The notes beneath the pieces are model-generated. The model ran no database searches. It saw nothing but the letters and a program-made list of their open reading frames with translations, and was not told the DNA's origin. Position numbers and translations under genes: made by a program. Positions 24,115 to 33,721 of a stretch of 64,000 nt of DNA are shown here, piece by piece (position 1 is the first letter of the stretch; the number at the start of each line of letters is the position of its first letter). Source of the DNA: Trinickia mobilis (GTDB taxonomy: Bacteria; Pseudomonadota; Gammaproteobacteria; Burkholderiales; Burkholderiaceae); the NCBI RefSeq assembly GCF_017315705.1, contig NZ_JAFLRF010000023.1, forward strand, positions 23,492 through 87,491, read 5' to 3'.

Positions 24115-24329
24115 CCGGGCTATTCACCCGGTTTCTCCGCATCCCGCGCAACACGCCTCGCCACCCTGCCGTCCCGATGCGCAATCCGGCTGAATACCTT
24201 CTTTCACCTCGCTCTGCAGTCCGAAATTTTAATGCGGGCAATGAAGAAAGAACTCATCCAATCAACGAGGTGCGGGTTTCCGGCCATTCGGAGCCGCGGC
24301 ACCGTCGACGACTCAAGGGAAAAGCCGTA
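24115..24329 (+). other. Porin mRNA leader
   Basis: About 215 bases between promoter site C and the porin ATG. No gene is supported; an in-frame upstream extension of the porin frame (from 24177) lacks a signal peptide. The leader may carry post-transcriptional control, as is common for outer-membrane proteins, but no specific structure was identified. Confidence 0.4.
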
Positions 24330-25424
24330 ATGACATTTGGCCAACGTTTCGCTCCACGTCCTCGCGATATCGTGATCCGCATCGCACTAGCCGGCCTGCT
24401 GGCCGGCTCGGGCGCCGTTCATGCACAGTCGAGCGCGACCTTGTATGGCGTCGTCGACACCTTCGTGACGAACATTCACCCGGATGGCAAACCGTCGGTC
24501 ACGCGCATGGATTCGAGCGGCCTGTACGCGAGCCGCTGGGGAGTGCGCGGCACCGAGGATCTCGGCGGCGGCAACAAGACCACCTTCGATCTGGAGAGCG
24601 GCATCAACTCGAACGACGGCACCTTTGCCGATTCGAACCGCGCCTTCAACCGCCAGGCCTGGGTTGGACTGGCCAACGACAAATACGGCGAGATTCGCTT
24701 CGGCCGCCAGAACACGCCCGAATTCTTGATGAGCGGCAGTTTCGACGCGTTCTTCGCCGCCACCCAGGCATCGGGCTGGAACAATATGTCGACCGCCACG
24801 GTGCGTATCGACAACGCGATCGGCTATTTCTCGCCGACGGTCGCGGGCTTCAAGTTTTCGGGTTTGTACGCCAAGGGCGCGGTTTCCGGCGGCACGCCGC
24901 TCAACCAGGATTTCGGCAACCAGAACTTCCACATCGCGCTCGAATACACGCACGGCCCGCTCTATCTCGGCATCAACCACGAGGAAGTGCGCAACGAATC
25001 GCTGCCGTACACGTTCCGGCGCACCTCGGCGGGCGGCTACTACAAGCTCGGCGAGCACTGGCAGTTCTATTTGGCCGCGAACGACGACAAGACTTCCGAC
25101 GACAGCGTTCACACCAACGTGATGTCCGGCTCGCTCGCCTATTCCTTCTCGGTGGCCTCGCGCCTCGCGCTCGGCTACGCTTACATGCTCGATCATGTTT
25201 CCGGCACCGGTCACGGCAATGCCTCGCAGATCGGCGTGATGTACAGCTACGTTCTTTCCAAGCGCACCATTATCTACACGACTTACTCGCGCCTGAGCCA
25301 GCGCGGCACTCGCAACAACCTGGCGCTGAACGGCGCGGCGGTGGTCGAACCGTCGGCGCACATCACCTCGGCACCGGGCGGCACGCTCAGCGGCGTGCAG
25401 TTGGGCATCGTGCACTTCTTCTAA
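24330..25424 (+). CDS. Outer-membrane porin (PF13609 type)
   Basis: A 364-residue general-diffusion porin. The signal peptide runs to about residue 33 (LAGLLAGSGAVHAQ), and the mature start SSATLYGVVD is typical. RWGVRGTEDLGGG is the family marker, followed by alternating beta-strands and a C-terminal Phe (GIVHFF) for the BAM complex. The ATG at 24330 has AAGGGAAA upstream. The shared promoter design implies that it admits the substrate of the island's importers. Confidence 0.9.
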   Translation: MTFGQRFAPRPRDIVIRIALAGLLAGSGAVHAQSSATLYGVVDTFVTNIHPDGKPSVTRMDSSGLYASRWGVRGTEDLGGGNKTTFDLESGINSNDGTFADSNRAFNRQAWVGLANDKYGEIRFGRQNTPEFLMSGSFDAFFAATQASGWNNMSTATVRIDNAIGYFSPTVAGFKFSGLYAKGAVSGGTPLNQDFGNQNFHIALEYTHGPLYLGINHEEVRNESLPYTFRRTSAGGYYKLGEHWQFYLAANDDKTSDDSVHTNVMSGSLAYSFSVASRLALGYAYMLDHVSGTGHGNASQIGVMYSYVLSKRTIIYTTYSRLSQRGTRNNLALNGAAVVEPSAHITSAPGGTLSGVQLGIVHFF

Positions 25425-25638
25425 GCCCCCCTCTTCCCCGCGGCAACAACGAAACCCGGCCGGCCCGCAAGCACCTTTCATGACTTCGTAGTCCTGATGA
25501 GCTCACGGCCGGCCGATGGTCCGCGCGCACCGATCTGGTGGCAGGGACCAAAATATGGGACCGAGAAGTCATCTGATGTGGACGCCATCGTCTACGACAC
25601 ACCTTTCAGTATTTTCTATCTACAGAAGAAGCGCGACG

Positions 25639-27051
25639 ATGAATACGATCTCGACCCAGGCCGCCCCAACCACCATGCCCGCGGCCCACCCACGCTTGCG
25701 CGCAATGCTCGAAGCGCCGATTGCCCCGCTGCTCGCAAGGATGGGTTGGCCAAACATGCTGATGATGCTGGCCCAGTCGTCGACGGGCCTCGTCGAAACA
25801 TGGTTTCTCGCTAAGCTCGGCACTCAGGTACTTGCGGGCATCGCGGTGGTTGTGCCGGTGTTGATGCTGATGCAGAACATGTCGCAAGGCGCGATGGGCG
25901 GCGGCATCTCGTCGTCGGTTGCGCGTAGCCTCGGCTCCGGCAACACAGCCCTGGTCAATCAGCTTGCGCGCCATGCCGTCGCGCTCAATGCATTGATAGG
26001 TATCGCGTTCTCAGTGATTCTGCTGGCGATCGCGCGGCCACTGTTCCAGATGCTCGGCGCACACGGTGCGGCACTTGACGCCGCCAACACTTACGGACAC
26101 GTCGTGTTGGCCGGTCTGCCGCTGATGTGGGCGATGAACGCGCTCGCGAGTGTGATTCGCGGCACCGGCAACATGACCGTGCCGGGCGCGGTGATCTGCG
26201 GAGGAGCGGTGCTGCTGATTCCGCTGTCGCCATGCCTGATCTTTGGCATTGGGCCGCTGCCGCAGCTCGGCGTCGCGGGTGGCGCATGGGCGCTCATCGC
26301 CTATTACGCGGCAGGCACGGCAATACTTGGCTGGTATTGCGCGAGCGGGCGCAATCCAGCCCGCCTGTTGCGCGGCCGGCTGCACTGGGCGCCAATGCGC
26401 GGCATCCTCACGGTCGGTGGCTTGGCCTGCCTGAATCCGCTCATGACGAACACTCTGATCGCGCTGACCGGTGCTGCCGTTGGCGCTCATGCCGGCACCG
26501 CGGCTCTGGCCGGGTACGCCACCGCCGCTCGCCTGGAATATCTGCTGATGCCAATCGCATTCGGCCTGGGCGCACCGATGGTCGCGCTCGTCGGTGCAAA
26601 CATCGGCGCAGGACAGCGCGAACGAGCGCTGAGCATCGCGCTGACCGGTGGCGTGATGGCGTTCGTCCTCACCGAACTGGTTGGCCTCGCGGCAGCGCTT
26701 TGGCCGCACGCCTGGCTTGAGTTGTTCGGCGCGAACGAGCAGCTACTGCGGACCGGCTCGACCTACCTGCGCATCGTCGGTCCGTTCTATGGCTTCTTCG
26801 GACTTGGCTTCTCGCTTTACTTCGCGGCGCAAGGCGCGGGCCGGCTCGCATGGCCACTCGGGGCGGGGGCGCTGCGGCTCGCGCTGTATGCGGGCCTCGG
26901 CGCGCTGGCGCTGCGAGTCACTGCATTGCTGCCGCTTTTTTTCGCAATCGGTGCAGGCGCAATGGTGGCGTACGGCGCAATCATCCTCTGGTCAGTTGCG
27001 TCAGGGCGCTGGTTCGTCGTGAGCCAACGCGCGACCGCTAAATCGTCATAG
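25639..27051 (+). CDS. MATE-family efflux transporter
   Basis: A 470-residue inner-membrane protein with about twelve membrane segments in two similar halves. MATE hallmarks are WPNMLMMLAQSSTGLVETWF early in the protein, ASVIRGTGNM and GANIGAGQRERAL. Such pumps export cationic or planar compounds with Na+ or H+. The ATG at 25639 has AGAAG upstream; an in-frame extension to 25516 lacks membrane segments. It is 10 bases from the ketopantoate-reductase-like gene, so they may be co-transcribed. Confidence 0.88.
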   Translation: MNTISTQAAPTTMPAAHPRLRAMLEAPIAPLLARMGWPNMLMMLAQSSTGLVETWFLAKLGTQVLAGIAVVVPVLMLMQNMSQGAMGGGISSSVARSLGSGNTALVNQLARHAVALNALIGIAFSVILLAIARPLFQMLGAHGAALDAANTYGHVVLAGLPLMWAMNALASVIRGTGNMTVPGAVICGGAVLLIPLSPCLIFGIGPLPQLGVAGGAWALIAYYAAGTAILGWYCASGRNPARLLRGRLHWAPMRGILTVGGLACLNPLMTNTLIALTGAAVGAHAGTAALAGYATAARLEYLLMPIAFGLGAPMVALVGANIGAGQRERALSIALTGGVMAFVLTELVGLAAALWPHAWLELFGANEQLLRTGSTYLRIVGPFYGFFGLGFSLYFAAQGAGRLAWPLGAGALRLALYAGLGALALRVTALLPLFFAIGAGAMVAYGAIILWSVASGRWFVVSQRATAKSS

Positions 27052-27061
27052 GGATCGCAAA

Positions 27062-28003
27062 ATGAAAATACTGGTGGTGGGTGCCGGGGCTATCGGCGGA
27101 TATTACGGCGCGAGGCTGCTCGACGCGGGGGCGGACGTCGCCTTCCTCGTGCGGCCAAAGCGGGCAGCCGTGTTGGGCGCGTTGGGGTTGAAGGTGTGCA
27201 GCGTGCTCGGCGACTTCGACGGGCCAGTGCACACGGTGCAATGCGATACGTTGAAGCCGGGATATGACCTGATTCTGCTGAGCTGCAAGGCGTTCGACCT
27301 TGAGGCCGCGATTGCCGATTTCGCACCTGCAGTCGGCCCGCATACGGTCGTGCTTCCGTTCCTGAACGGCCTCGGCGTGTACGACCGCCTCGATGCGTGC
27401 TTCGGTCGTGAACGGGTCGCAGGCGGCGTATCGTATATCGCCACAACGCTTGGGGCCGACGGCATCATCCGTCACGACGGTGTGAACGATATCGTGCAGG
27501 TCGGCGCTCGCGCGCCGCAGGCGCAAGAGACCGTGCAGCACTTTCATGGATTGATCTCGCGCTCGGGCGGCGTGCGTTCGATGCAGCCTGATATCGAGCA
27601 GGCGCTGTGGAACAAGTGGGTGATGCTCGCGGCCGGCTCGCTGATGACCTGTCTGATGCGCGGCACCATAGGCGATATCCTGGCCAGCCAGGATGGCATG
27701 CAGTTAATGAACCAGTCCATCGACGAGTGCGGGGCTGTCTCGACAGCCGAAGATCATCCGCCCGGCGCCGACGACCTCGCGCGGATCCGCGCGAGGCTGC
27801 TCGATCCGCAATCAACGTGGGCCGCGTCGATGATGCGAGACATCACGAGCAGCGCGCCACGCGTGGAAGCCGATGCGATTGTCGGTGACCTGCTCGCACG
27901 CGCGAAGCGGCACAAGATCGATTTGCCGCTCGCGCGCGTCGCATATTGCCACTTGCAGGTTTATCAACGGCAACGTCGTGCTGACGTTACTGCGGCAGAA
28001 TGA
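27062..28003 (+). CDS. 2-dehydropantoate 2-reductase family protein
   Basis: A 313-residue NADP-dependent reductase of the PanE/ApbA family. The N-terminal dinucleotide motif is VVGAGAIGGYYGARL; the C-terminal domain has NKWVMLAAGSLMTCLMRGTI, where the catalytic Lys is expected. Homologs are numerous and many do not act in pantothenate synthesis. The pairing with a MATE pump suggests an accessory role, not housekeeping. Confidence 0.8.
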   Translation: MKILVVGAGAIGGYYGARLLDAGADVAFLVRPKRAAVLGALGLKVCSVLGDFDGPVHTVQCDTLKPGYDLILLSCKAFDLEAAIADFAPAVGPHTVVLPFLNGLGVYDRLDACFGRERVAGGVSYIATTLGADGIIRHDGVNDIVQVGARAPQAQETVQHFHGLISRSGGVRSMQPDIEQALWNKWVMLAAGSLMTCLMRGTIGDILASQDGMQLMNQSIDECGAVSTAEDHPPGADDLARIRARLLDPQSTWAASMMRDITSSAPRVEADAIVGDLLARAKRHKIDLPLARVAYCHLQVYQRQRRADVTAAE

Positions 28004-28291
28004 TCGGGCTGCCGGCCCAGTGGCCGCTTTCAAATGTGAAGGCGGCGGATTAACGTCCATGTGATGCGACGGACGAATGACGCCTCGCGGCCGGCTGCTG
28101 CCCTACGTACGTAGAGGACTTTAGCCGACGCCCCCTGTAAGCAACAGGGATGCAAGTGAGCGCGCGGCCCTGAGATACCTCCCATCACTGCCAGATCGAT
28201 CGCGTTGGTGGGTGCCGGTTGCCGCCTGACCTGGCGGCCTGCCCATCTTCGATTTTCGGGCACACTATCGGGCATTTGAATCAGACATGCC
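28004..28291. other. Intergenic region with small palindromes
   Basis: No gene is supported. CTACGTACGTAG at 28103-28114 is a 12-bp perfect palindrome. CCCTGT (28133-28138) pairs with ACAGGG (28144-28149) across five bases. Their roles are unknown; neither is followed by a T-run. Confidence 0.35.
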
Positions 28292-29758
28292 ATGCCCCAT
28301 TCTTTTAAGCCTACCGCCGAACAGCACGCGGTCGTGGATGCGGTCCTCGGCGGCAGCGACCTGAAGGTCAAGGCATACGCCGGCGCCGGTAAGACTTCGA
28401 CGCTACGGCTCGTTGCCAGCCACCTCACCGGTAAACGCGGCAGCTATCTCGCCTTCAACAGGGAAATCGCTGAGCACGCTCGCCGCGGCTTTCCGCCCAA
28501 TGTCGGCGCGCGCACGGTGCATTCGCTCGCGTATGCGTCCGTAGCTCCCGCCCTGACTGCGCGCGTGAATCTCCCGGCCGAGCCGCCGCAGGAATTGGCT
28601 GCCCGCTATGGGCTTGGACCGATACAGGTGCCAACCATCACCGGCAAAACCGTCGAAATCACGCCGTTCGAAATTGGTAGGATGGTTGCCGACGGCCTGG
28701 GCAGGTTCTGCCGTTCGGGGCAGCTGGGGCCGGAGGCTTCCCATATCCCTGTCGACGAAAAAGTACATGAAAAGGCGGCCGACTGGCTGCGCGAATCGTT
28801 GCTTCCCTGCGTAGTGCGCCTGTGGAATGAAAGCACTGACCCACGCGGGCGCAGCGCCATTGCGCCGGACGTCTATTTAAAAGTCTGGGCGCAGACGGAA
28901 CCGCGTATCGATGCGGACTTTATCCTGTTCGACGAGGCGCAGGACAGCGATGGCGTCATGCTCTCGGTGCTTGGTCACCAGCGCCACGCGCAGATCATCT
29001 ACGTCGGCGATCCCTACCAGCAAATCTATGAGTGGCGCGGCGCGGTCAATGCTATGGCTCAGATCGACGCGCCCGAGTGTGCGCTAACCGAATCCTTCCG
29101 CTTCGGACCTACGGTCGCGGCGCTCGCTAGTCGCATTCTCGCTTTGCTTGGCGAACGCACGCCCATTCGCGGCCAGGACACCATCGGTTCGATCATGGTG
29201 GAGGACCCGAATATCTCGCCGCCAGTCGATGCCATTTTGTGTCGCAAGAATGTGACGGCGATCTGGCAGTTGGCCGCAGGCGTCGAAGCGGGTTATAAAC
29301 CGGCGATCCGGATGAGCCCCACGGAGATCGTGGCGTTTGCAGATGGTGCCGACCGGTTGCTGGCCGGCAAGCGAGCATTCCGGCCAGCGGCATTTTCGTT
29401 GTTCGAAACGTGGAAGGATGCTCAATCGTTTGCTCAGAGCGCGGTCGGGCGCGACTTACTACCGATCGTGCGCATCGTCGACGAGTGTGGCACCGCCTAT
29501 CTGCGAGCGCTGGCGCGGCGAGTTACGCCCGAAGCATGCGCCGACTTTGTGATCTCGACCGTGCACCGCGCGAAGGGGCTCGAATGGAAACGGGTGAAGG
29601 TAGCCAATGATTTTCGCTTCAAGACTGCCGACGGGCGCCTGACGCTGGACGAGGATGAGATGCGCTTGCTTTACGTGGCGGTCACGCGCGCACAGCATGT
29701 GCTGGACATCTCCGAGCTACGCGAAGAGCTTTTACGATTGTTCGGTTCGCGTCGCTGA
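28292..29758 (+). CDS. UvrD/Fbh1-like ATP-dependent helicase
   Basis: A 488-residue superfamily 1A helicase. Motif I is AGAGKTST (about 30-37), motif II FDEAQD (about 213-218), motif III GDPYQQIYEWRGA (about 238-250), then a Q/R segment DFVISTVHRAKGLEW and motif VI LLYVAVTRAQHVL near the end. It is shorter than UvrD and lacks large 1B/2B insertions, resembling the Fbh1-like group. It probably unwinds DNA in recombination or replication conflicts. No partner gene is adjacent, and the following gene is on the other strand. Confidence 0.8.
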   Translation: MPHSFKPTAEQHAVVDAVLGGSDLKVKAYAGAGKTSTLRLVASHLTGKRGSYLAFNREIAEHARRGFPPNVGARTVHSLAYASVAPALTARVNLPAEPPQELAARYGLGPIQVPTITGKTVEITPFEIGRMVADGLGRFCRSGQLGPEASHIPVDEKVHEKAADWLRESLLPCVVRLWNESTDPRGRSAIAPDVYLKVWAQTEPRIDADFILFDEAQDSDGVMLSVLGHQRHAQIIYVGDPYQQIYEWRGAVNAMAQIDAPECALTESFRFGPTVAALASRILALLGERTPIRGQDTIGSIMVEDPNISPPVDAILCRKNVTAIWQLAAGVEAGYKPAIRMSPTEIVAFADGADRLLAGKRAFRPAAFSLFETWKDAQSFAQSAVGRDLLPIVRIVDECGTAYLRALARRVTPEACADFVISTVHRAKGLEWKRVKVANDFRFKTADGRLTLDEDEMRLLYVAVTRAQHVLDISELREELLRLFGSRR

Positions 29759-29983
29759 CTGCGCAGGTCTGCTCCGCGCCGGTGTTCGGCACCGAGACCG
29801 GTAAGGTAGTTCTCGCCGGCTTTCGAAGACTCTTGCGCCCTTCTTACGGATATTCACGGCCAGTTCGCTCGGTGTGATGCCGAACTGTGCTTCGAGTTGC
29901 TCGCGAAGTCATCGGCCATTGCTGTCGCCGGTGGATCTAAACCTCTGTGGCCGTTACAGCCATCGGCAGCTTTGTGCAAGGAC
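29759..29983. other. Intergenic region with a possible gene tail
   Basis: No complete gene is seen. The minus strand from about 29908 reads LREQLEAQFGITPSELAVNI and then basic residues, preceded by an in-frame stop. The phrase faintly recalls the middle of H-NS-like proteins but is too short to assign. Confidence 0.3.
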
Positions 29984-31948
29984 TCAGATGTGTTGCGTCG
30001 ATGCCCGCAATTGCTCGAAACTCACGATTTTGCCAGCCACGGCGCTTGCTGCGACGGTGGAAGGGCTTGCGAGCCATACTTGGCCGGGGCCCGAGCGCCC
30101 TGGAAAGTTGCGATTAATGGCACTGACCGTCACCTGATCGGGTCGATCCGACACGCCAGGTCCTGCGTTGACACATGCACCGCAGCCCGGTTCGATGAGT
30201 TCGACGCCTGCACGTTCGAAGACGCTCAACATGCCTTCGCGCACACAGTAGTCACGCACGTCCTGACTGCCGAACTGCAGGAAAAAGCGGGTCGTCTCGG
30301 CGACTTTCATGCCGTGCCGCAGCGCCCATTCCATCACCTCATAGCAACGCCGCAGATCTTCGCGCTTGCCGCCGGTGCAGGACCCGCCATATGCGATATC
30401 CACCCGTATGGACCCGCGAAGTTCGGACACGCGCACGCCTTGACCCGGGTCGCCCGGACGCGCAAGCATCGGTTCGAGTTGCGAGCAGTCTACTTCGATG
30501 GTGTACGCCATTTCGGCGTCGTCATCGCTGCACATCCACGGCTCGATCTTCAGCTCGATACCCCGACGCTCGCGCAGAAAGTGTTGCGTCTCTTCGTCGG
30601 GAATCACGATACCGCTAAAGCCACCGATTTCCGCGACCATGTTCGTGAGCGTCGCCCGTTCGTCGGTCGACAACGACGCCAAGGCTTCACCGCCGTATTC
30701 AAATACCTGTCCAATTGCCCTGCCTTCGCGCACGTAGGGCAGACGCAGCAGATGCAACACGATGTCCTTCGCCTCCACGCCTGCTGGCAGACGCCCTCTG
30801 AGACGCACCCGGCAGGTCGGCGGCACTTTCACCCGAACATCGCCCGTGAGCCACGCATTGGCCATCTCTGTCGCGCCGATGCCGAAAGCCAGAGCGCCCA
30901 ACGCGCCGCAATGCGGCGTATGGGAATCCGTGCCAACGACGAGTTGCCCTGGCTTTACATAGCGCTCGGCCATGATCGAGTGGCTGATCCCTTCGGAGCC
31001 TTCCCTGTCGACCAACAATCCGTGATGGCGTAACCCGTGCTCCTCACAGAACTGTTGCTGGACCTTGCCCATGGCTTGCGCCATATCGAGCAGCCCGAGC
31101 GCCCGACGCTCGGCCGGCATGCTGCGGTGGATAAATGTCAGATGGTCTGAAAAGCAGACTATGCTTTCGGGGTCGTGCAGTTCGATCTTGTCGACGTACT
31201 CGCGACGCAGGAAGCTGATGGACATCGGAGAGACGTATTCGTGCGCGTAGCGCCAGTCAGTTTTGGCGAAAACGCTTTGCCCAGGTATCACGCACGCGCA
31301 GCCACTCGCTCTCGCGACGATTTTTTCAGCGTACGTCATGGGACGCTGTTGCGCAGCCGGTACCGAAGACTGCCAGCCAGCACGCCTCGCTTCGGTGAGC
31401 CGGAAAAGTCCTCCCCTGCGGATCAACTCGGCGGTCAGCTCGTCTTCTTCGCGCGTGAATTCGTCCAGCGCAATGTCCTCGCCTCGCCGGATGCGCTCGA
31501 TCAGGCCAAAATCAGTCGACGTGAAAATACCCAGATTGCGGCAATTCTGCCGGTAGATTCGCTCGAAGCTCTCGGCGATCACCAAACGGATGCCCGCACA
31601 CCACTCAGCGAACGGGCTTGCCTCCCGCGACGATCCCTTACCGTAGCGGCGTCCCGCCACCGTCACCGCGAACCCCGCCGCCTTCACGCTGCCTTGCTTC
31701 ACCGGGCGAGTCCCTGCGCAGTCGAGGCCAAGATACGGGTACTCGCCGAGCTTCTCGTCGAAGTAGTAGCAAATATAGGCGGGCGTGATTTCGTCCGTGG
31801 AGATGTCCGAGCGTAGCGGCATCGCCGCTTCGAGCGTAACGTCCTCCCCCGACAGTTGCCGCTCGATCACACTCGCGTTCTGCGCGAGGAACAAAATTCG
31901 GCCGTTAAAGCGCACCGTCTCTGTTGGCTGCGAAGGTGAGTGGCACAC
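29984..31948 (-). CDS. Fused aconitase-family dehydratase, swivel domain first
   Basis: A 654-residue protein uniting a LeuD-like swivel domain (about 1-190; GKGSSREASPFAEW) with a LeuC-like catalytic domain (about 210-654). The 4Fe-4S ligands are C524 (GGSCTGG), C589 and C592 (CGAC). Substrate-loop motifs include GTDSHTPHCGALG and SAINRNFPGR. The domain order is the reverse of AcnA and like AcnB without its HEAT domain. It starts at GTG 31948 with GGAGA upstream and ends the minus-strand locus. It should hydrate or dehydrate a di- or tricarboxylate; the substrate is unknown. Confidence 0.8.
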   Translation of the reverse strand: MCHSPSQPTETVRFNGRILFLAQNASVIERQLSGEDVTLEAAMPLRSDISTDEITPAYICYYFDEKLGEYPYLGLDCAGTRPVKQGSVKAAGFAVTVAGRRYGKGSSREASPFAEWCAGIRLVIAESFERIYRQNCRNLGIFTSTDFGLIERIRRGEDIALDEFTREEDELTAELIRRGGLFRLTEARRAGWQSSVPAAQQRPMTYAEKIVARASGCACVIPGQSVFAKTDWRYAHEYVSPMSISFLRREYVDKIELHDPESIVCFSDHLTFIHRSMPAERRALGLLDMAQAMGKVQQQFCEEHGLRHHGLLVDREGSEGISHSIMAERYVKPGQLVVGTDSHTPHCGALGALAFGIGATEMANAWLTGDVRVKVPPTCRVRLRGRLPAGVEAKDIVLHLLRLPYVREGRAIGQVFEYGGEALASLSTDERATLTNMVAEIGGFSGIVIPDEETQHFLRERRGIELKIEPWMCSDDDAEMAYTIEVDCSQLEPMLARPGDPGQGVRVSELRGSIRVDIAYGGSCTGGKREDLRRCYEVMEWALRHGMKVAETTRFFLQFGSQDVRDYCVREGMLSVFERAGVELIEPGCGACVNAGPGVSDRPDQVTVSAINRNFPGRSGPGQVWLASPSTVAASAVAGKIVSFEQLRASTQHI

Positions 31949-32017
31949 AGTTGTCTCCGCTATGAAAATTCTCGCTAGTGGGCGGTCGGGATAGCGAAAA
32001 GGGAGGCGTCACCGGAT

Positions 32018-33457
32018 TCACCGGCTGAGTTCCTCGAGTCGCACACCGTTGGTCTTGGGACCGAACACGCCGATCGCGACAGCCACCACCAGCATGAAGG
32101 CCGTGATGCCGGTAAAGACTCCCGCTACCCCAAAGTCCTTCAGAAGCGCCGCGATGATGAAGCCCGACATCATGGCGCCGATGCGGCTAGCCGAATACAC
32201 GATACCGCTTGCACGGCAGCGCACCGCGGTGGGGAAAAGCTCGGACTGGTACGCGTGGAACGATACGGAGATTGTCTGCCCAGCAAGGCTGATCAGTACA
32301 CCCAGAATAATGAGCGGTACCACTGCCTTTACTTGTCCGAACGCCAGCCCGCAAACGACCACTGCAAGTGCTCCGCCGACGATGAGATATTTGCGCTGGA
32401 TCTTGTCGGCGTAGAGCATCGCGAGCATCGGCCCCGCAGGCATGGCAAAGGCGATGATGAACGAGTACAAAAGGCTCTTCGTGACCGTGATGCCCTGACC
32501 GATCAAAAGCGTTGGCACCCAGTTCGCGAACCCGTAGTAACCGATCGCCTGGCAGAAGTTGAAGACAATCAGCATGACAACGCGGGAGCGATATGGCGCG
32601 CGCCCGAGTTCGGCGAGCGATACGCGGCGATGCACGGGCTCCTCGGCCGCCTGCGCGGGGGGCGGCAACGGCACGCCAGACTGTCGCTCGACGATCGACT
32701 CCATCTTGCGCACGATCCTATCGCTCGTTTCTAAGTCGCCACGGATAGCCAGCCATCTGGGGCTTTCCGGCACCGCGCGCCGGATGAACCAGACCACCAC
32801 GGCGCCTGCTGACCCGGCGAGTACCACGACGCGCCAGCCGTCGAGCCCGAAGACCGTCTGGGGCACGAGCTGCCACGAGAGGATCGCCGCAACCGGGGCC
32901 GCCGCGAACATCACAACCTGATTGAATGCGATTGCACGACCGCGCATCTGCTGCGGCACCAGCTCGGTCACGTATGTGTCGATCGTGACGATCTCCAGGC
33001 CTACCCCGATGCCTGTGATGAAGCGCCACAGAAGCACGCCTTCCGGCGTTCTTTGGAACGCCATGATCGTCGAGCCGACCGAGTACCACAGCAGTGAGAA
33101 CGTGAATACGGCGCGGCGTCCATAGCGGTCCGGCATCCAGCCGAATCCGAACGTGCCGACGAACAATCCGGCGAATGTCGCCGCGATAAAGGCGGCGATT
33201 CCGGTGAAGCCGAAGAACGCCTGCGTCGTGGTCTGAAGCAAGCCGCTCTTCGCCATGCCCGGCGCGATATAGCCGGTAAAGATGAGATCGTAGATTTCAA
33301 AAAAACCGCCGAGGGAGAGGAGGAATACGAGCATCCAGAGATGCCGCGTGATCGGCAGGCGATCCATGCGCGCGGAAATTTCCGCGCCGAGGTCGACGCC
33401 GACGCGAACGTTGGGCGTGACACGCGGAGAGCCTCCCGCGGTGACGGTCTGCTGCAT
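32018..33457 (-). CDS. MFS transporter, sugar/organic-acid type
   Basis: A 479-residue major-facilitator carrier with about twelve membrane segments. Markers are the loop 2-3 motif DRYGRRAVF, a second-half PESPRWLAIRGD as in the sugar-porter/metabolite:H+ symporters, and a cytoplasmic loop between the halves. The ATG at 33457 has AGGAGA upstream. Located between the lyase and the aconitase-like gene, it may take up the same organic acid or export an end product. Confidence 0.85.
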   Translation of the reverse strand: MQQTVTAGGSPRVTPNVRVGVDLGAEISARMDRLPITRHLWMLVFLLSLGGFFEIYDLIFTGYIAPGMAKSGLLQTTTQAFFGFTGIAAFIAATFAGLFVGTFGFGWMPDRYGRRAVFTFSLLWYSVGSTIMAFQRTPEGVLLWRFITGIGVGLEIVTIDTYVTELVPQQMRGRAIAFNQVVMFAAAPVAAILSWQLVPQTVFGLDGWRVVVLAGSAGAVVVWFIRRAVPESPRWLAIRGDLETSDRIVRKMESIVERQSGVPLPPPAQAAEEPVHRRVSLAELGRAPYRSRVVMLIVFNFCQAIGYYGFANWVPTLLIGQGITVTKSLLYSFIIAFAMPAGPMLAMLYADKIQRKYLIVGGALAVVVCGLAFGQVKAVVPLIILGVLISLAGQTISVSFHAYQSELFPTAVRCRASGIVYSASRIGAMMSGFIIAALLKDFGVAGVFTGITAFMLVVAVAIGVFGPKTNGVRLEELSR

Positions 33458-33585
33458 GTCTGTCTCCTGATCTCTGCACCGGCGGACATTTTTTTGGGCG
33501 TGCCGGCCGTTATGAGGGCGATGGGTCGCACGCCCGCCAGCGTAGGGCTAACTTTAGAAACTTCGGCAAAAGGTTAAAGCGGTAT

Positions 33586-33608
33586 TTTGGAATCGCTAAG
33601 GTTCCAAA
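33586..33608. promoter_or_regulatory. Perfect dyad with nine-base centre
   Basis: TTTGGAA (33586-33592) and TTCCAAA (33602-33608) are exact complements separated by nine bases, the size of a LysR-type site. It lies 129 bases upstream of the MFS start and next to a LysR-like gene remnant, so it may be an orphan operator. Confidence 0.45.
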
Positions 33609-33653
33609 TCGGAATGTCTGCGTCTTCGGAGACGGCACAAGCACGACATCGAC

Positions 33654-33716
33654 GTGAAAGCGCTACGATTGCTCGTCGCCGTGTGCGATCAACGCAACAT
33701 CGCGCGAGCGGCGTAG
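33654..33716 (+). pseudogene. LysR N-terminal remnant
   Basis: GTG at 33654 opens a 20-codon frame reading KALRLLVAVCDQRNIARAA before a stop; it is the start of a LysR-type HTH (compare the usual LR.FVAV...N.TRAA). The rest of the gene is gone and the lyase stop lies five bases later. Deletion of a former regulator of the neighbouring genes would explain both this and the dyad at 33586. Confidence 0.45.
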
Positions 33717-33721
33717 AGCAG

